Origin: Microbacterium suaedae
GTDB lineage: Bacteria > Actinomycetota > Actinomycetes > Actinomycetales > Microbacteriaceae
Reading direction: 5' to 3'
Assembly (NCBI RefSeq): GCF_003254645.1
Contig: NZ_PNFD01000003.1
Location: forward strand, 1-64,000
DNA length: 64,000 nucleotides
Of the stretch, positions 53,699 through 63,694 are shown piece after piece. The position numbers were made by a program, and so were the translations under genes. The notes beneath the pieces are model-generated. The model was not told the DNA's origin. It did not search any database and saw nothing but the letters and a program-made list of their open reading frames with translations. The first letter of the stretch is position 1, and every line of letters starts with the position of its first letter.

Positions 53699-54163
53699 AT
53701 GATGACGACACAGCGCCCACCGCTGCCCCCATTCGACGCGACGACCGCCGCCGCCAAGGTGCAAAGCGCGGAAGATGCCTGGAACACCCGCGACCCCGAG
53801 CGCGTCGCCCTCGCGTATACGCCCGACTCCGTTTGGCGCAACCGAGAAATGCACATCCGCGGGCGCGACGAAATCGTAAGTTTCTTGACACGGAAATGGG
53901 AGCGCGAGCGGGACTACGCACTGCGGAAGGAGCTCTGGGCATTCACCTCAAACCGCATCGCCGTCCGCTTCCAGTACGAATGGCACGACGCCGACGGACA
54001 GACCTGGCGCAGCTACGGCAACGAGCTGTGGGAGTTCGACACCGACGGCCTGATGTCACGCCGCGAGGCGAGCATCAACGACGTCGAGATCGCCGCCGAA
54101 GATCGACGGATCCGCGGCGCACGAACCGACGAGGAACGCAGGACGCCGCTTCCGCTGTGGTGA
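53699..54163 (+). CDS. NTF2-like (DUF1348) protein
   Basis: 154 residues, GGAGAGG ribosome site. Family segments [45 protein letters not shown] and NGEL-like [23 protein letters not shown] match DUF1348/SnoaL-like proteins, cytosolic enzymes or binding proteins of unknown reaction. Divergent from the TetR gene that likely controls it. Confidence 0.88.
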   Translation: MMTTQRPPLPPFDATTAAAKVQSAEDAWNTRDPERVALAYTPDSVWRNREMHIRGRDEIVSFLTRKWERERDYALRKELWAFTSNRIAVRFQYEWHDADGQTWRSYGNELWEFDTDGLMSRREASINDVEIAAEDRRIRGARTDEERRTPLPLW

Positions 54164-54172
54164 TGAGCGTGG

Positions 54173-54520
54173 CTACTCGCCACCCTCCCGCTGCCGCTTG
54201 CGCCGGGCGATCTCCTCGCGCAGTCGCGCCTCGTGCTCCTCACGCTCGAGGTCGGCGAGCTGCTGCTCGGTCGTGCGTGTGTCGACTGGCCGGCGCGGCG
54301 GCGCCATGCGTTCCGGGTAGCGCGTCGATCGCACCGGCCGCGGGGCATATTCGCGGCCGAGGATCCACCACAGGAGGCTGCCGATGAACGGCAGGAGGAT
54401 CACAACGATCAGCCACACCATCTTCGGCATGAAGCGGATACTCGCGTCGTCGCGGCGGATGATGTCGACGAGCGTCGCGATGAGGAGCGCGAGGTTCACG
54501 GCGGCGATCAGGAACGGCAT
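54173..54520 (-). CDS. PLDc_N domain membrane protein
   Basis: 115 residues from ATG 54520. Two helices (about 1-20 and 32-50) with the phospholipase-D-nuclease N-terminal motif MVWLIVVILLPFIGSLLWWILG, followed by a basic, highly charged coiled-coil tail. Family of unknown role. Converges on the DUF1348 gene with 9 bp between. Confidence 0.85.
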   Translation of the reverse strand: MPFLIAAVNLALLIATLVDIIRRDDASIRFMPKMVWLIVVILLPFIGSLLWWILGREYAPRPVRSTRYPERMAPPRRPVDTRTTEQQLADLEREEHEARLREEIARRKRQREGGE

Positions 54521-54633
54521 GTCCGCATCGTAGAGGCGCGGGCCGCACCCGCGCCAGACTCGGGGCATGGGAGCGGCCCGCGAGGCGGATAGAATCGACG
54601 GGCACACCTGCCCGCGACATCCGGAGCTCACAC

Positions 54634-54882
54634 ATGCCCACCATCGTCGTCGACGTCATGCCCAAGGCCGAGCTGCTGGACCCGCAGGGCAAGGCCGTCA
54701 CCGGATCCCTCGACCGGCTCGGCCACGGCCGCTTCCAGAACGTGCGCATCGGCAAGCGCATCGAGATGACCGTCGAGGGCGAGGTCACGGACGAGGTGCT
54801 CGCCGAGGCGAAGACGGTCGCCGACGAGGTGCTGTCGAACTCGGTCATCGAGGACGTCGTGCGCATCGAGGTGGTCGAGTGA
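54634..54882 (+). CDS. purS: Phosphoribosylformylglycinamidine synthase subunit PurS
   Basis: 82 residues: [33 protein letters not shown] and [12 protein letters not shown], the small bridging subunit of the PurLQS complex. GGAG ribosome site; TAGAAT -10-like element at about 54588. Stop overlaps purQ (GTGA). Confidence 0.95.
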   Translation: MPTIVVDVMPKAELLDPQGKAVTGSLDRLGHGRFQNVRIGKRIEMTVEGEVTDEVLAEAKTVADEVLSNSVIEDVVRIEVVE

Positions 54883-55586
54883 CCGCGCGGATCGGTGTCG
54901 TCACCTTCCCGGGATCCCTCGACGACCGCGATGCGCAGCGCGCCGTGCGGATCGCAGGCGCCGAGCCGGTCGCTCTGTGGCACGGATCCCACGACCTCGA
55001 CGGCGTCGACGCCGTGATCCTTCCGGGCGGCTTCAGCTACGGTGACTACCTGCGCGCGGGCGCGATCGCGGCCCTGGCGCCGCTCATGTCCGAGGTGAAG
55101 GACGCCGCCGGCAGGGGGATGCCCGTGCTGGGGATCTGCAACGGCTTCCAGATGCTCGTCGAGGCGCACCTGCTGCCCGGAGGGCTCATCCGCAACGCGC
55201 ACCAGCAGTTCGTCCGCCGCGACCAGAAGCTCGAGGTCGTGAACACCGACACGGCGTGGACGAACGCGTTCGACGCCGGCCAGGAGATCATCATCCCGCT
55301 GAAGAACGCCGACGGCGGCTTCACGGCCGACGCCGAGACGCTCAAGCGCATCGAGGGCGAGGGCCTGGTGACCTTCCGCTATCGCGGAGTCAACCCCAAC
55401 GGATCCCTCAACGACATCGCCGGCCTCACGAATGAGCGTGGCAACGTCGTGGGCCTCATGCCGCACCCCGAGCACGCGGTCGAGCCGGGCTTCGGTCCGA
55501 ACACGCCCGCCGCGATGCGCTCCGGCGTCGACGGCCTCGGGTTCTTCCAGAGCGCTGTGTCGGCGCTCGCCACCCAGGCCGCCTGA
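54879..55586 (+). CDS. purQ: Phosphoribosylformylglycinamidine synthase subunit PurQ
   Basis: 235 residues from GTG 54879. Class-I glutaminase: [15 protein letters not shown], nucleophile Cys in [11 protein letters not shown], and His/Glu pair in [10 protein letters not shown]. Supplies ammonia for FGAR to FGAM. purL, usually next, is not in this window; instead a terminator and two palindromes follow. Confidence 0.96.
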   Translation: MTARIGVVTFPGSLDDRDAQRAVRIAGAEPVALWHGSHDLDGVDAVILPGGFSYGDYLRAGAIAALAPLMSEVKDAAGRGMPVLGICNGFQMLVEAHLLPGGLIRNAHQQFVRRDQKLEVVNTDTAWTNAFDAGQEIIIPLKNADGGFTADAETLKRIEGEGLVTFRYRGVNPNGSLNDIAGLTNERGNVVGLMPHPEHAVEPGFGPNTPAAMRSGVDGLGFFQSAVSALATQAA

Positions 55587-55597
55587 CCCGCTCCTCG

Positions 55598-55627
55598 CAG
55601 CGCCCCGCCGGATTCGGCGGGGCGCTG
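55598..55627 (+). terminator. purSQ hairpin terminator
   Basis: CAGCGCCCCGCCG and its complement form a 13-bp stem with a 4-nt loop, 11 bp after the purQ stop. Confidence 0.8.
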
Positions 55628-55646
55628 CCGCGTGGGTGCCTTCCAA

Positions 55647-55725
55647 CACAATGCAGTCAATTTGCGGCCGGATGACCCCCTTCGGCCGAAACTCGGTGGC
55701 CTGACCCCATATCGACTGCGTTGTG
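55647..55725. repeat. Class-1 palindromic element, copy 6
   Basis: Arms CACAATGCAGTCAAT and ATCGACTGCGTTGTG, with one base change in each arm (A-T for G-C) that still pairs as wobble; centre 49 nt. Confidence 0.8.
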
Positions 55726-55782
55726 CTGGCACTGGCGCGGGCAAGCCTCCGCGCAGCCCCAGCGCCCCAGCGCCCGCCTCAA

Positions 55783-55861
55783 CACAACGCAGTCAATTTG
55801 CACCCGAACAGCCCTGTACGGCCAGATTCCGGCGGCGCACCCCCACATTGACTGCGTTGTG
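55783..55861. repeat. Class-1 palindromic element, copy 7
   Basis: Arms CACAACGCAGTCAAT and ATTGACTGCGTTGTG, perfect over 15 bp; centre 49 nt, same length as copy 6 but mostly different sequence. It ends 16 bp before the -10 of the dehydrogenase gene. Confidence 0.85.
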
Positions 55862-55889
55862 ATGAGAGGGCGCCGGTAGCCTGGGGCGG

Positions 55890-56819
55890 GTGACCGATCT
55901 GACGCTCCTCGTTCCCACGCAGCAGCTCGCCGACGATGTCCGTGGGCTGATGGACCCGACGCTCGACGTCGACATCGCCGTCTGGGACGGCACCGAGGCG
56001 ACTCCGCGCGACCGTGCCGATATGGTCGTCCCGCCGTATATGAAGCAGGGCCGGGCGCTACGTGCCCTCGCCGCGCTCCGCCCGCGTCTCGTGCAGGCGC
56101 AGTCGATCGGCTACGACGGCGTCGACAAGGTGCTGCCGGACGGCCTCACCTACGCGAACGCCTCGAGTGTGCACGAGACGGCGACGGCCGAGCTCGCGAT
56201 CGGCCTCCTGCTGACGGCGCAGCGCGGGCTCGCGGACTCCGTGCGGAACCAGGATCGCGGCGAGTGGAAGCCGAGCTGGACCGACGGCCTCGCCGACCGT
56301 CGCGTCGTGCTTCTCGGCTACGGCGGGGTCGGGAAGGCAATCGCCGCACGCCTGAGCGGCTTCGAGGTCGACCTCATCCCCGTCGCGTCGCGGGCCCGGG
56401 AGGAAGATGGCGTGCACGTGCACGGAATCGACGAGCTCGGTGAGCTGCTCGCGAGCGCCGACATCCTGCTGAATGCGCTCCCGGGCGGATCCGCCACGCA
56501 CCGCCTCATCGACGATGCCGCCCTCGCCGCGCTGCCCGACGGTGCGCTCGTCGTGAACGTCGGACGCGGCCCGACCGTCGACACCGATGCGCTCGTGGAG
56601 CACGTGCGCCGGGGGCGGATCCGCGTCGCGAGCGACGTCTTCGATCCCGAGCCGCTGCCGGCCGATCATCCTCTGTGGACGCTCGACGGCGTGTTCATCA
56701 CGCCCCACGCTGGCGGTCTCTCGGGCGCCATGCGACCCCGCATCGCGAAGCTCGTCGCCGACCAGGCCACGCGCCTCGCGCGCGGCGAGAACCCGATCAA
56801 CATCGTCATCGAGGGCTGA
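55890..56819 (+). CDS. D-isomer-specific 2-hydroxyacid dehydrogenase
   Basis: 309 residues from GTG 55890. NAD-binding Rossmann motif LLGYGGVGKAIAARL, catalytic Arg in VNVGRGPTVDTDAL and the Glu/His pair in FDPEPLPADHPLW and FITPHAGGLS. Reduces 2-oxoacids to D-2-hydroxyacids in the cytosol; substrate unknown. Leaderless TAGCCT lies 7 nt upstream. Its last codons (NIVIEG-stop) are copied three more times downstream. Confidence 0.9.
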   Translation: MTDLTLLVPTQQLADDVRGLMDPTLDVDIAVWDGTEATPRDRADMVVPPYMKQGRALRALAALRPRLVQAQSIGYDGVDKVLPDGLTYANASSVHETATAELAIGLLLTAQRGLADSVRNQDRGEWKPSWTDGLADRRVVLLGYGGVGKAIAARLSGFEVDLIPVASRAREEDGVHVHGIDELGELLASADILLNALPGGSATHRLIDDAALAALPDGALVVNVGRGPTVDTDALVEHVRRGRIRVASDVFDPEPLPADHPLWTLDGVFITPHAGGLSGAMRPRIAKLVADQATRLARGENPINIVIEG

Positions 56820-57000
56820 CGGCCCCCGCCATCCCCGGCAAGAACTCCGCCAACATCGTCATCGAAGGCTGACGGCCGAACGCACGCCCGCCGCCCCCGG
56901 CAAGAACTCCACCAACATCGTCATCGAGGGCTGACGGCCCCCGCCACCCCCGGCAAGAACTCCACCAACGTCGTCACCCACGGCTGACGGCCGATGGCAC
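56785..57000 (+). repeat. Tandem copies of a gene 3' end, with stop codon
   Basis: Four units of about 48-61 bp share AACATCGTCATCGAGGGCTG and TGACGGCC. Unit 1 is the true end of the dehydrogenase gene. Units 2-4 (starting about 56833, 56894, 56947) each read PGKNS-NIVIEG-stop or a variant (NVVTHG), all with the TGA. The last unit overlaps the 3' end of the convergent ROK gene and forms its final codons. Confidence 0.85.
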
Positions 57001-57873
57001 CCCGGCGGCTGCTTCGGCCGCGCCGCGGGCGCCCGCCCACACTCCGAGAGTCGCGAGTTCGATGGGTGGGAGGCGATGGAACGTTGCCGCGGCACCGGCC
57101 GCGGCGACGGCCGGCTGCACGGTCCACTCCGGCGATCGCGCGACGCCGCCCCCGATGACCACGAGCCCCGGGTCGATGAGCGCGCACACATCGAGAAGCG
57201 CACGCGCGAGCGCCTGCGCGGCGTCATCGAGAGCGGCGACGGCCGCGCCGTCCCCCGCACGCGCCGCCGCGACGACGTCCTGCGCACTCGCCCCGGTGCC
57301 GGCTGCCCCGCCGTGATCTCGCCAGCGGTCGGCCAGCTGGGATCCGCCGATCGCCGTCTCGAGACATCCCCGCTGCCCGCACGAGCAGACCACCTCGCTC
57401 TGCGTGGTGCGCATGTGGCCGATCTCCCCCGCCGCCCCGTGTGCGCCACGCCGCACGCGGCCTCCGACGACGTGGGCGCCCGCGATTCCCGTGCCCAGGG
57501 CGATGACGAAGACGTCGTCGCCACCGCGACCTGCTCCGAATCGCGCCTCGGCGAGTGCCGCGGCTTCGCCGTCCTGCACAGCGACGCCCGGAACCCCGAG
57601 GGAGCTCGAGAGCACCTCAGCCGGCGCGGTCCCGTTCAGCCACGGAAGATTCGCGCTGTGGCCGACGACACCGGTCGCCGGGTCGAGGGTTCCCGCCACC
57701 GTCAGCGCGAAGGACGCTGGCGTCGCTCCGGCGCGCTCGAGGAAGTTGCCGACCGATTCGCCGAGCGCCCGCAGCCCACCCGTCGATACCGTGTCGCGGG
57801 CGATCTCCCCCTCATCGGACACGAGCATGAGCTTCGTCTTCGTGCCGCCATAGTCGATTCCGAGACGGGTCAC
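56974..57873 (-). CDS. ROK family sugar kinase
   Basis: 299 residues from GTG 57873. ATP-binding start GIDYGGTKTKLMLV, VALGTGIAGAHV, and the ROK zinc motif GEIGHM-CSCGQRGCLE. Phosphorylates a hexose or amino sugar, or acts as ManNAc/GlcNAc kinase. Start overlaps the cutC stop (GTGA). Its last six codons lie in the tandem-repeat block. Confidence 0.88.
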   Translation of the reverse strand: MTRLGIDYGGTKTKLMLVSDEGEIARDTVSTGGLRALGESVGNFLERAGATPASFALTVAGTLDPATGVVGHSANLPWLNGTAPAEVLSSSLGVPGVAVQDGEAAALAEARFGAGRGGDDVFVIALGTGIAGAHVVGGRVRRGAHGAAGEIGHMRTTQSEVVCSCGQRGCLETAIGGSQLADRWRDHGGAAGTGASAQDVVAAARAGDGAAVAALDDAAQALARALLDVCALIDPGLVVIGGGVARSPEWTVQPAVAAAGAAATFHRLPPIELATLGVWAGARGAAEAAAGVPSAVSRG

Positions 57874-58598
57874 AGGCTCGCGCCTCGCATCAGCGCTGCC
57901 CGGATCGCGCGAGCCTCGCCCTCGTCCGTCGTCGAAGACGTCGAGACTCCGGCCTGTGCTCCCGCACCGAGAGAGACCGCGAAGCGCTCCGTCACTGTGC
58001 GCTTCGCCGATGCATGCACGGCGTCGACGCCGGACTCGGCGATCGCGACGGCGTTCTGCGCGGTCACTCCCGCGCCGGCCATCACCTGCATGCGTCCGGC
58101 AGTGCGCTTCGCGAGATCGCTCAGGATCTCGAGCGCGTCGACGGCGCGGGGGGCGCCTCCGGAGGTGAGGATGCGCGTGACGCCCGCGTCGGCGAGCGCC
58201 TCGACCGACGCAGCGAGATCGGCCGCCATGTCGATTGCGCGATGGAACGTGACCTCGCGTCCGCCGGCCGCGTCCTGCGCTCGCCGGACGAGTTCGAGGT
58301 CGACGGCTCCGCCGACGAGCCCGCCGATCACGACCCCCTGGGCGCCGCGGCGGACGGCCTGCGAGATGTCGGAGAGGATGACCGCGCGTTCCGCCTCGTC
58401 GTACTCGAAGCCGCCTTCCCGGGGCCGCACGAGCACATGCACAGGCACCTGCGTCTCGACGGCGGCGTCGATCAGGGCGGCCGACGGGGTCACGCCTCCC
58501 GTGCTCAGCGCCGTGCAGAGTTCGATGCGGTCGGGACGCACGCGGCCGGCGACCGCGATTCCCGCCGGATCCTGGACCGCGAGCTCGAACGCGGTCAT
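57870..58598 (-). CDS. cutC: CutC family protein
   Basis: 242 residues from ATG 58598. TIM barrel with RPDRIELCTALSTGGVTPS, VHVLVRPREGGFEY, VTFHRAIDMAADL and TSGGAPRAVDAL. Called copper-homeostasis protein CutC by homology; the reaction is not established. ATG overlaps the M81 gene stop, and it sits in a peptide-uptake operon rather than with copper genes. Confidence 0.9.
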   Translation of the reverse strand: MTAFELAVQDPAGIAVAGRVRPDRIELCTALSTGGVTPSAALIDAAVETQVPVHVLVRPREGGFEYDEAERAVILSDISQAVRRGAQGVVIGGLVGGAVDLELVRRAQDAAGGREVTFHRAIDMAADLAASVEALADAGVTRILTSGGAPRAVDALEILSDLAKRTAGRMQVMAGAGVTAQNAVAIAESGVDAVHASAKRTVTERFAVSLGAGAQAGVSTSSTTDEGEARAIRAALMRGASL

Positions 58599-60130
58599 GC
58601 GGATGCCTCCGGCGCCCCGCCGCGCACGTACCCTCGCCCCTGCAGGAGCGCCGCCGACAGATCGGGGCGTTCCGCGAACTCGTCGTACGGGAACATCGGA
58701 CGACGGATCCGCTCGTGCCCCAGCCGTTCGAGATCCTGATCGACGGGACCGGGTGTGAGGGCGAGCGTCCATCCTTCCGCGACGTCGTACAGCGTCGGCT
58801 CGAGGTACCCGATCTTGGTGACGACGATGTCGGCGTCGCGTATGCGAAGACCGATGTCCTCGAAGTCGCTCGTCGCATGGAAGGCCTTGCGGTGCTCCGT
58901 GACGATCGCGCGGATCCCGCCCACTCGGATCACGGCGATGCGCCCCGCTGCGGGATCACCCTCGTGGAGCGAGACGAGTGTTCCGCGGATCCGCACGGGG
59001 CCCGAGACACGGTCGTCGACGCGTGCGCCGGCGACGACATCGACGACGTCGCCCGGCCGCGCGGCGAACAGCTCTTCGATCGCCCCCTGATCGAAGATCG
59101 ATGCGACGTAGCTCACGGGCGCGTCGTCCGACGTGAGCTCGGGCTTCTCGAGGAGGTGGGAGAGCGTCCACGTCACGTCCCCCGAGCCGCCTGCCCCGGG
59201 ATTGTCCCCCGAGTCGCTGACGAGGTAGGGGCGCGCGCCCCCATCCGAGACGTGCGCGAGCGCCGCCGCGACAGCATCGTCAAGGGATCCCGGCGGGCCG
59301 ACGAACGAGAACTCGTCGCGGGCGTCCCAGAGCTCGCCCGCGATCCGCTCGGCTTCACGCACGGTCGCCTCGGCGTCGTCGCCCGTCACCATGACGGCCG
59401 CGTGGCAGCGGGGTTCGTCGGCCCAGGCATAGCCGATCCAGATCGCCGCGTCGGTGATCCCGTCCTGCGCGGCGACCCCGCCGAGCTGCGCATACAGGGA
59501 CCGGGCCGGTTCCACGCGCGTCGACGTCTTCTCACCGGGCAGCAGGATCGGAACGCGCACCCACGCCCGCACCGGCGCGTCGCCGCGGCGGATCCACTCG
59601 ACGAGGTCGCGGGCCGTGCGCTCCTTCGTCTCCCAGGCGTCCTCGTGCGGGGCGAGGCGATAGCAGGTGGGGAGGTCGAGAGCGAGCGCGAGCGTCTCCG
59701 AGACGTTGCCGTGCAGATCCATCGGCGCGGCCATCAGCGTGTCCGGCCCGACGACGTCGCGCACGGCCGTGACGAGGTCGCCCTCGGCGTCATCGAGTCC
59801 GACGACGCTCATCGCGCCGTGGATATCGAAGTAGACGCCGTCGAGAGGGGCCTCGGCAACCGCGGCGCGCAGACCGTCGACGATGCGTGAGCGGAAGTCC
59901 TCGTACACCTCGCGGAGCACAGCGCCTCCCGGGATCGCCCGGGCCATGAACACGGGGATCCACTCGGCTGCGCGCCGCAGCGGCTGCCCGTCGGCGAGGA
60001 AGCCGTACCGCGCGAGCAGCGCGTCGCCCGTGAGCACCGGGAAGTCGCGATAGCCGGCGCGATGAGCGGCGTAGGCGCTCGATTCGATCGCGATGCCGAC
60101 GATCGCGATGCGAGGTGCGGTGGTCGTCAT
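58595..60130 (-). CDS. M81 family metallopeptidase (MlrC-like)
   Basis: 511 residues from ATG 60130. N-terminal DUF1485 domain with DGVYFDIHGAM, APMDLHGNVSE and APHEDAWETKERTARDL (zinc ligands Asp/His), and a C-terminal MlrC-type domain with VSDSGDNPGAGGSGDVTW. MlrC cleaves linear microcystin fragments; this member probably hydrolyses peptides brought in by the adjacent ABC importer. Starts 2 nt after the ATPase gene stop. Confidence 0.9.
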   Translation of the reverse strand: MTTTAPRIAIVGIAIESSAYAAHRAGYRDFPVLTGDALLARYGFLADGQPLRRAAEWIPVFMARAIPGGAVLREVYEDFRSRIVDGLRAAVAEAPLDGVYFDIHGAMSVVGLDDAEGDLVTAVRDVVGPDTLMAAPMDLHGNVSETLALALDLPTCYRLAPHEDAWETKERTARDLVEWIRRGDAPVRAWVRVPILLPGEKTSTRVEPARSLYAQLGGVAAQDGITDAAIWIGYAWADEPRCHAAVMVTGDDAEATVREAERIAGELWDARDEFSFVGPPGSLDDAVAAALAHVSDGGARPYLVSDSGDNPGAGGSGDVTWTLSHLLEKPELTSDDAPVSYVASIFDQGAIEELFAARPGDVVDVVAGARVDDRVSGPVRIRGTLVSLHEGDPAAGRIAVIRVGGIRAIVTEHRKAFHATSDFEDIGLRIRDADIVVTKIGYLEPTLYDVAEGWTLALTPGPVDQDLERLGHERIRRPMFPYDEFAERPDLSAALLQGRGYVRGGAPEASA

Positions 60131-60131
60131 G

Positions 60132-61816
<1,685 letters not shown>

Positions 61817-61820
<4 letters not shown>

Positions 61821-62653
61821 GCCGTCTTCCCCTTCACGTCGAACACGTCTCGCAGGCCGTCGCCGATGAAGTTCAGCGCGCAGACGACGAGCACGATCGC
61901 GAGGCCCGGGGGCAGGATGAGCCACCAGGCGTTCTGATAGATGAGCGACAGACCGTTCGAGAGCATCGCTCCCCAGTCGGTCGCCGGCGGCTGCAGACCC
62001 ATGCCGAGGAAGCTGACGTATGCGACCAGGAGGATCGCGTCGGCGACCTGGAACGTTGCGTTCACGACGACGGTGCCGACCGTGTTCGGCACGATGTGGC
62101 GCACGACGATGCGGGAATGGGATCCGCCCATCGCTCGCGCCGCGACCACATAGTCGCGAGTCTTCACAGACAGCGCCTCCGCGCGCACGAGGCGCGCGGG
62201 GACCAGCCAGGAGACGAGACCGATCACGAGGATCATGACCCACTCGCTGGGCTGCACGATGCTCGAGAGGACCAGGAGCAGGAAGATCGCGGGGATCGCG
62301 ATGCCCGCGTCGACGATGCGCATCATCACCGCGTCGACGACGCCGCCGACGTATCCGGCGATGGCGCCCCACATCGTGCCGATGACGGTCGCGAGGATCC
62401 CCGCGAGAATCCCGACGAGGAGAGAGGTGCGGCCTGCGATCATGAGCCGCCCGAGCACGTCGTAGCCGAGGGCGTCGGTGCCGAGAGGATGTCCCTCGAC
62501 GCCGGGCGCGAGATTGGCGCTCTCGAGCGCCGTGCGCACCTGCTCCGTCGGATACAGGAGGGGCCCGATGAGGACGAACAGGACGGCGACGGCGAGCACG
62601 ACGAGGCCCACGAGCGCGAGTCGATTGGCGGCGAATCGCCGGAACGCGTTCAC
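61817..62653 (-). CDS. Peptide ABC transporter permease (DppC-like)
   Basis: 278 residues from GTG 62653. Five to six helices; EAA loop VVAARAMGGSHSRIVVRHIVPNT, and HPLGTDALGYDVLGRLMIAG typical of DppC. Start overlaps the DppB-like stop (GTGA). Confidence 0.92.
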
Positions 62654-63684
62654 GAGAGACCTCCTCGCGTGCGCGGATCGAGCACGGCCTGGATGATGTC
62701 GGCGAGCAGGGATCCCGCGACCGTGGCGATCGAGATGACGAGGACGCAGCCAAGCAGCACCGGGAAGTCGCTCGACTGCGCGGCACTCCAGAACAGCAGG
62801 CCCATGCCCGGATAGTTGAAGAGCTGCTCGATCACGAGCGCGCCGCCGAACATGACGGGGAGCTGGTATCCGAGCATCGCCACAACGGGTGTCAGCGAGT
62901 TCCGCAGCAGGTGGCGCGACAGCACGCGGCGGAAGGGCGTGCCCTTCGACCGAGCGGTGCGAATGTAGTCCTCGCTCAGACTGTCGAGCGCGGACGAGCG
63001 CATGTACCTGCTGAAGTTCGCGACGAGCGGGATCGCGCCCGTCAGCACCGGCAGCGCAAGCCGCTGCGGCTCGGCGAGCACGGCAAGGACCGACTCGCCC
63101 TGCGGTGCATTCGCCGGCAGGATGCCGAGCCCCTGGCTGAAGAGCATGATGAGGAGCATGCCGAGGAAGAAGCTCGGCGTGGAGTAGGCGATGATCGCGA
63201 GCGTCGAGAGAGTGTAGTCGGCGCCCCGATTGCGACGGACGGCCTGAAAGATCCCCACGGGGATCGCGATGAGCAGCGCGATCACGAGAGAGAGGCCGGT
63301 CAGCAGGAGCGTCTTGGGAAGGCGCTGAGCGATCGCGTCCGAGACGGGCATGTTCAGCAGATACGACTGTCCGAGGTCGCCCGTCACGAGGCGCCCGAGG
63401 AACATCAGGTACTGCTCCCACACGGGGCGGTCATACCCCTGTTCGTGATTGAACTGGGCGATCTGCTCGACGGTCGCCTGCACACCGAGCACACCGCGCG
63501 CGGGCCCGCCGGGCAGCATCTGCAGCAGCGCGAACACGATCACCGTGACGACGAAGATCACGATGATCGACTGGCCGATGCGCCGCAGCAGGAAGAAGAG
63601 GAACGGATGGCGTCTGGGCCGCGTTCCCGCGACCGTCGCCCGGGCGGCGACGGTCGCGGGAACGGCGTCGGGGGTCCTGCTCAC
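62650..63684 (-). CDS. Peptide ABC transporter permease (DppB-like)
   Basis: 344 residues. N-terminal helix LLRRIGQSIIVIFVVTVIVFALLQMLPG and EAA loop YIRTARSKGTPFRRVLSRHLLRNSL are typical of DppB/OppB. A basic 25-residue N-terminal extension precedes it. Follows the binding-protein gene by 10 bp. Confidence 0.92.
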   Translation of the reverse strand: MSRTPDAVPATVAARATVAGTRPRRHPFLFFLLRRIGQSIIVIFVVTVIVFALLQMLPGGPARGVLGVQATVEQIAQFNHEQGYDRPVWEQYLMFLGRLVTGDLGQSYLLNMPVSDAIAQRLPKTLLLTGLSLVIALLIAIPVGIFQAVRRNRGADYTLSTLAIIAYSTPSFFLGMLLIMLFSQGLGILPANAPQGESVLAVLAEPQRLALPVLTGAIPLVANFSRYMRSSALDSLSEDYIRTARSKGTPFRRVLSRHLLRNSLTPVVAMLGYQLPVMFGGALVIEQLFNYPGMGLLFWSAAQSSDFPVLLGCVLVISIATVAGSLLADIIQAVLDPRTRGGLS

Positions 63685-63694
63685 GAGCGGCCGC

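Larger units (their letters stand above)
55587..55889. other. Intergenic region with terminator and two class-1 palindromes
   Basis: 303 bp between purQ and the next rightward gene: a strong hairpin (55598-55627), class-1 copies at 55647-55725 and 55783-55861, then a leaderless -10 (TAGCCT 55877-55882). No gene recognised. Confidence 0.7.

Noticed and set aside
21899..55861. Class-1 palindromes as simple Rho-independent terminators
   Set aside because: Long loops, no T-tract and a copy in a divergent promoter region (51712).
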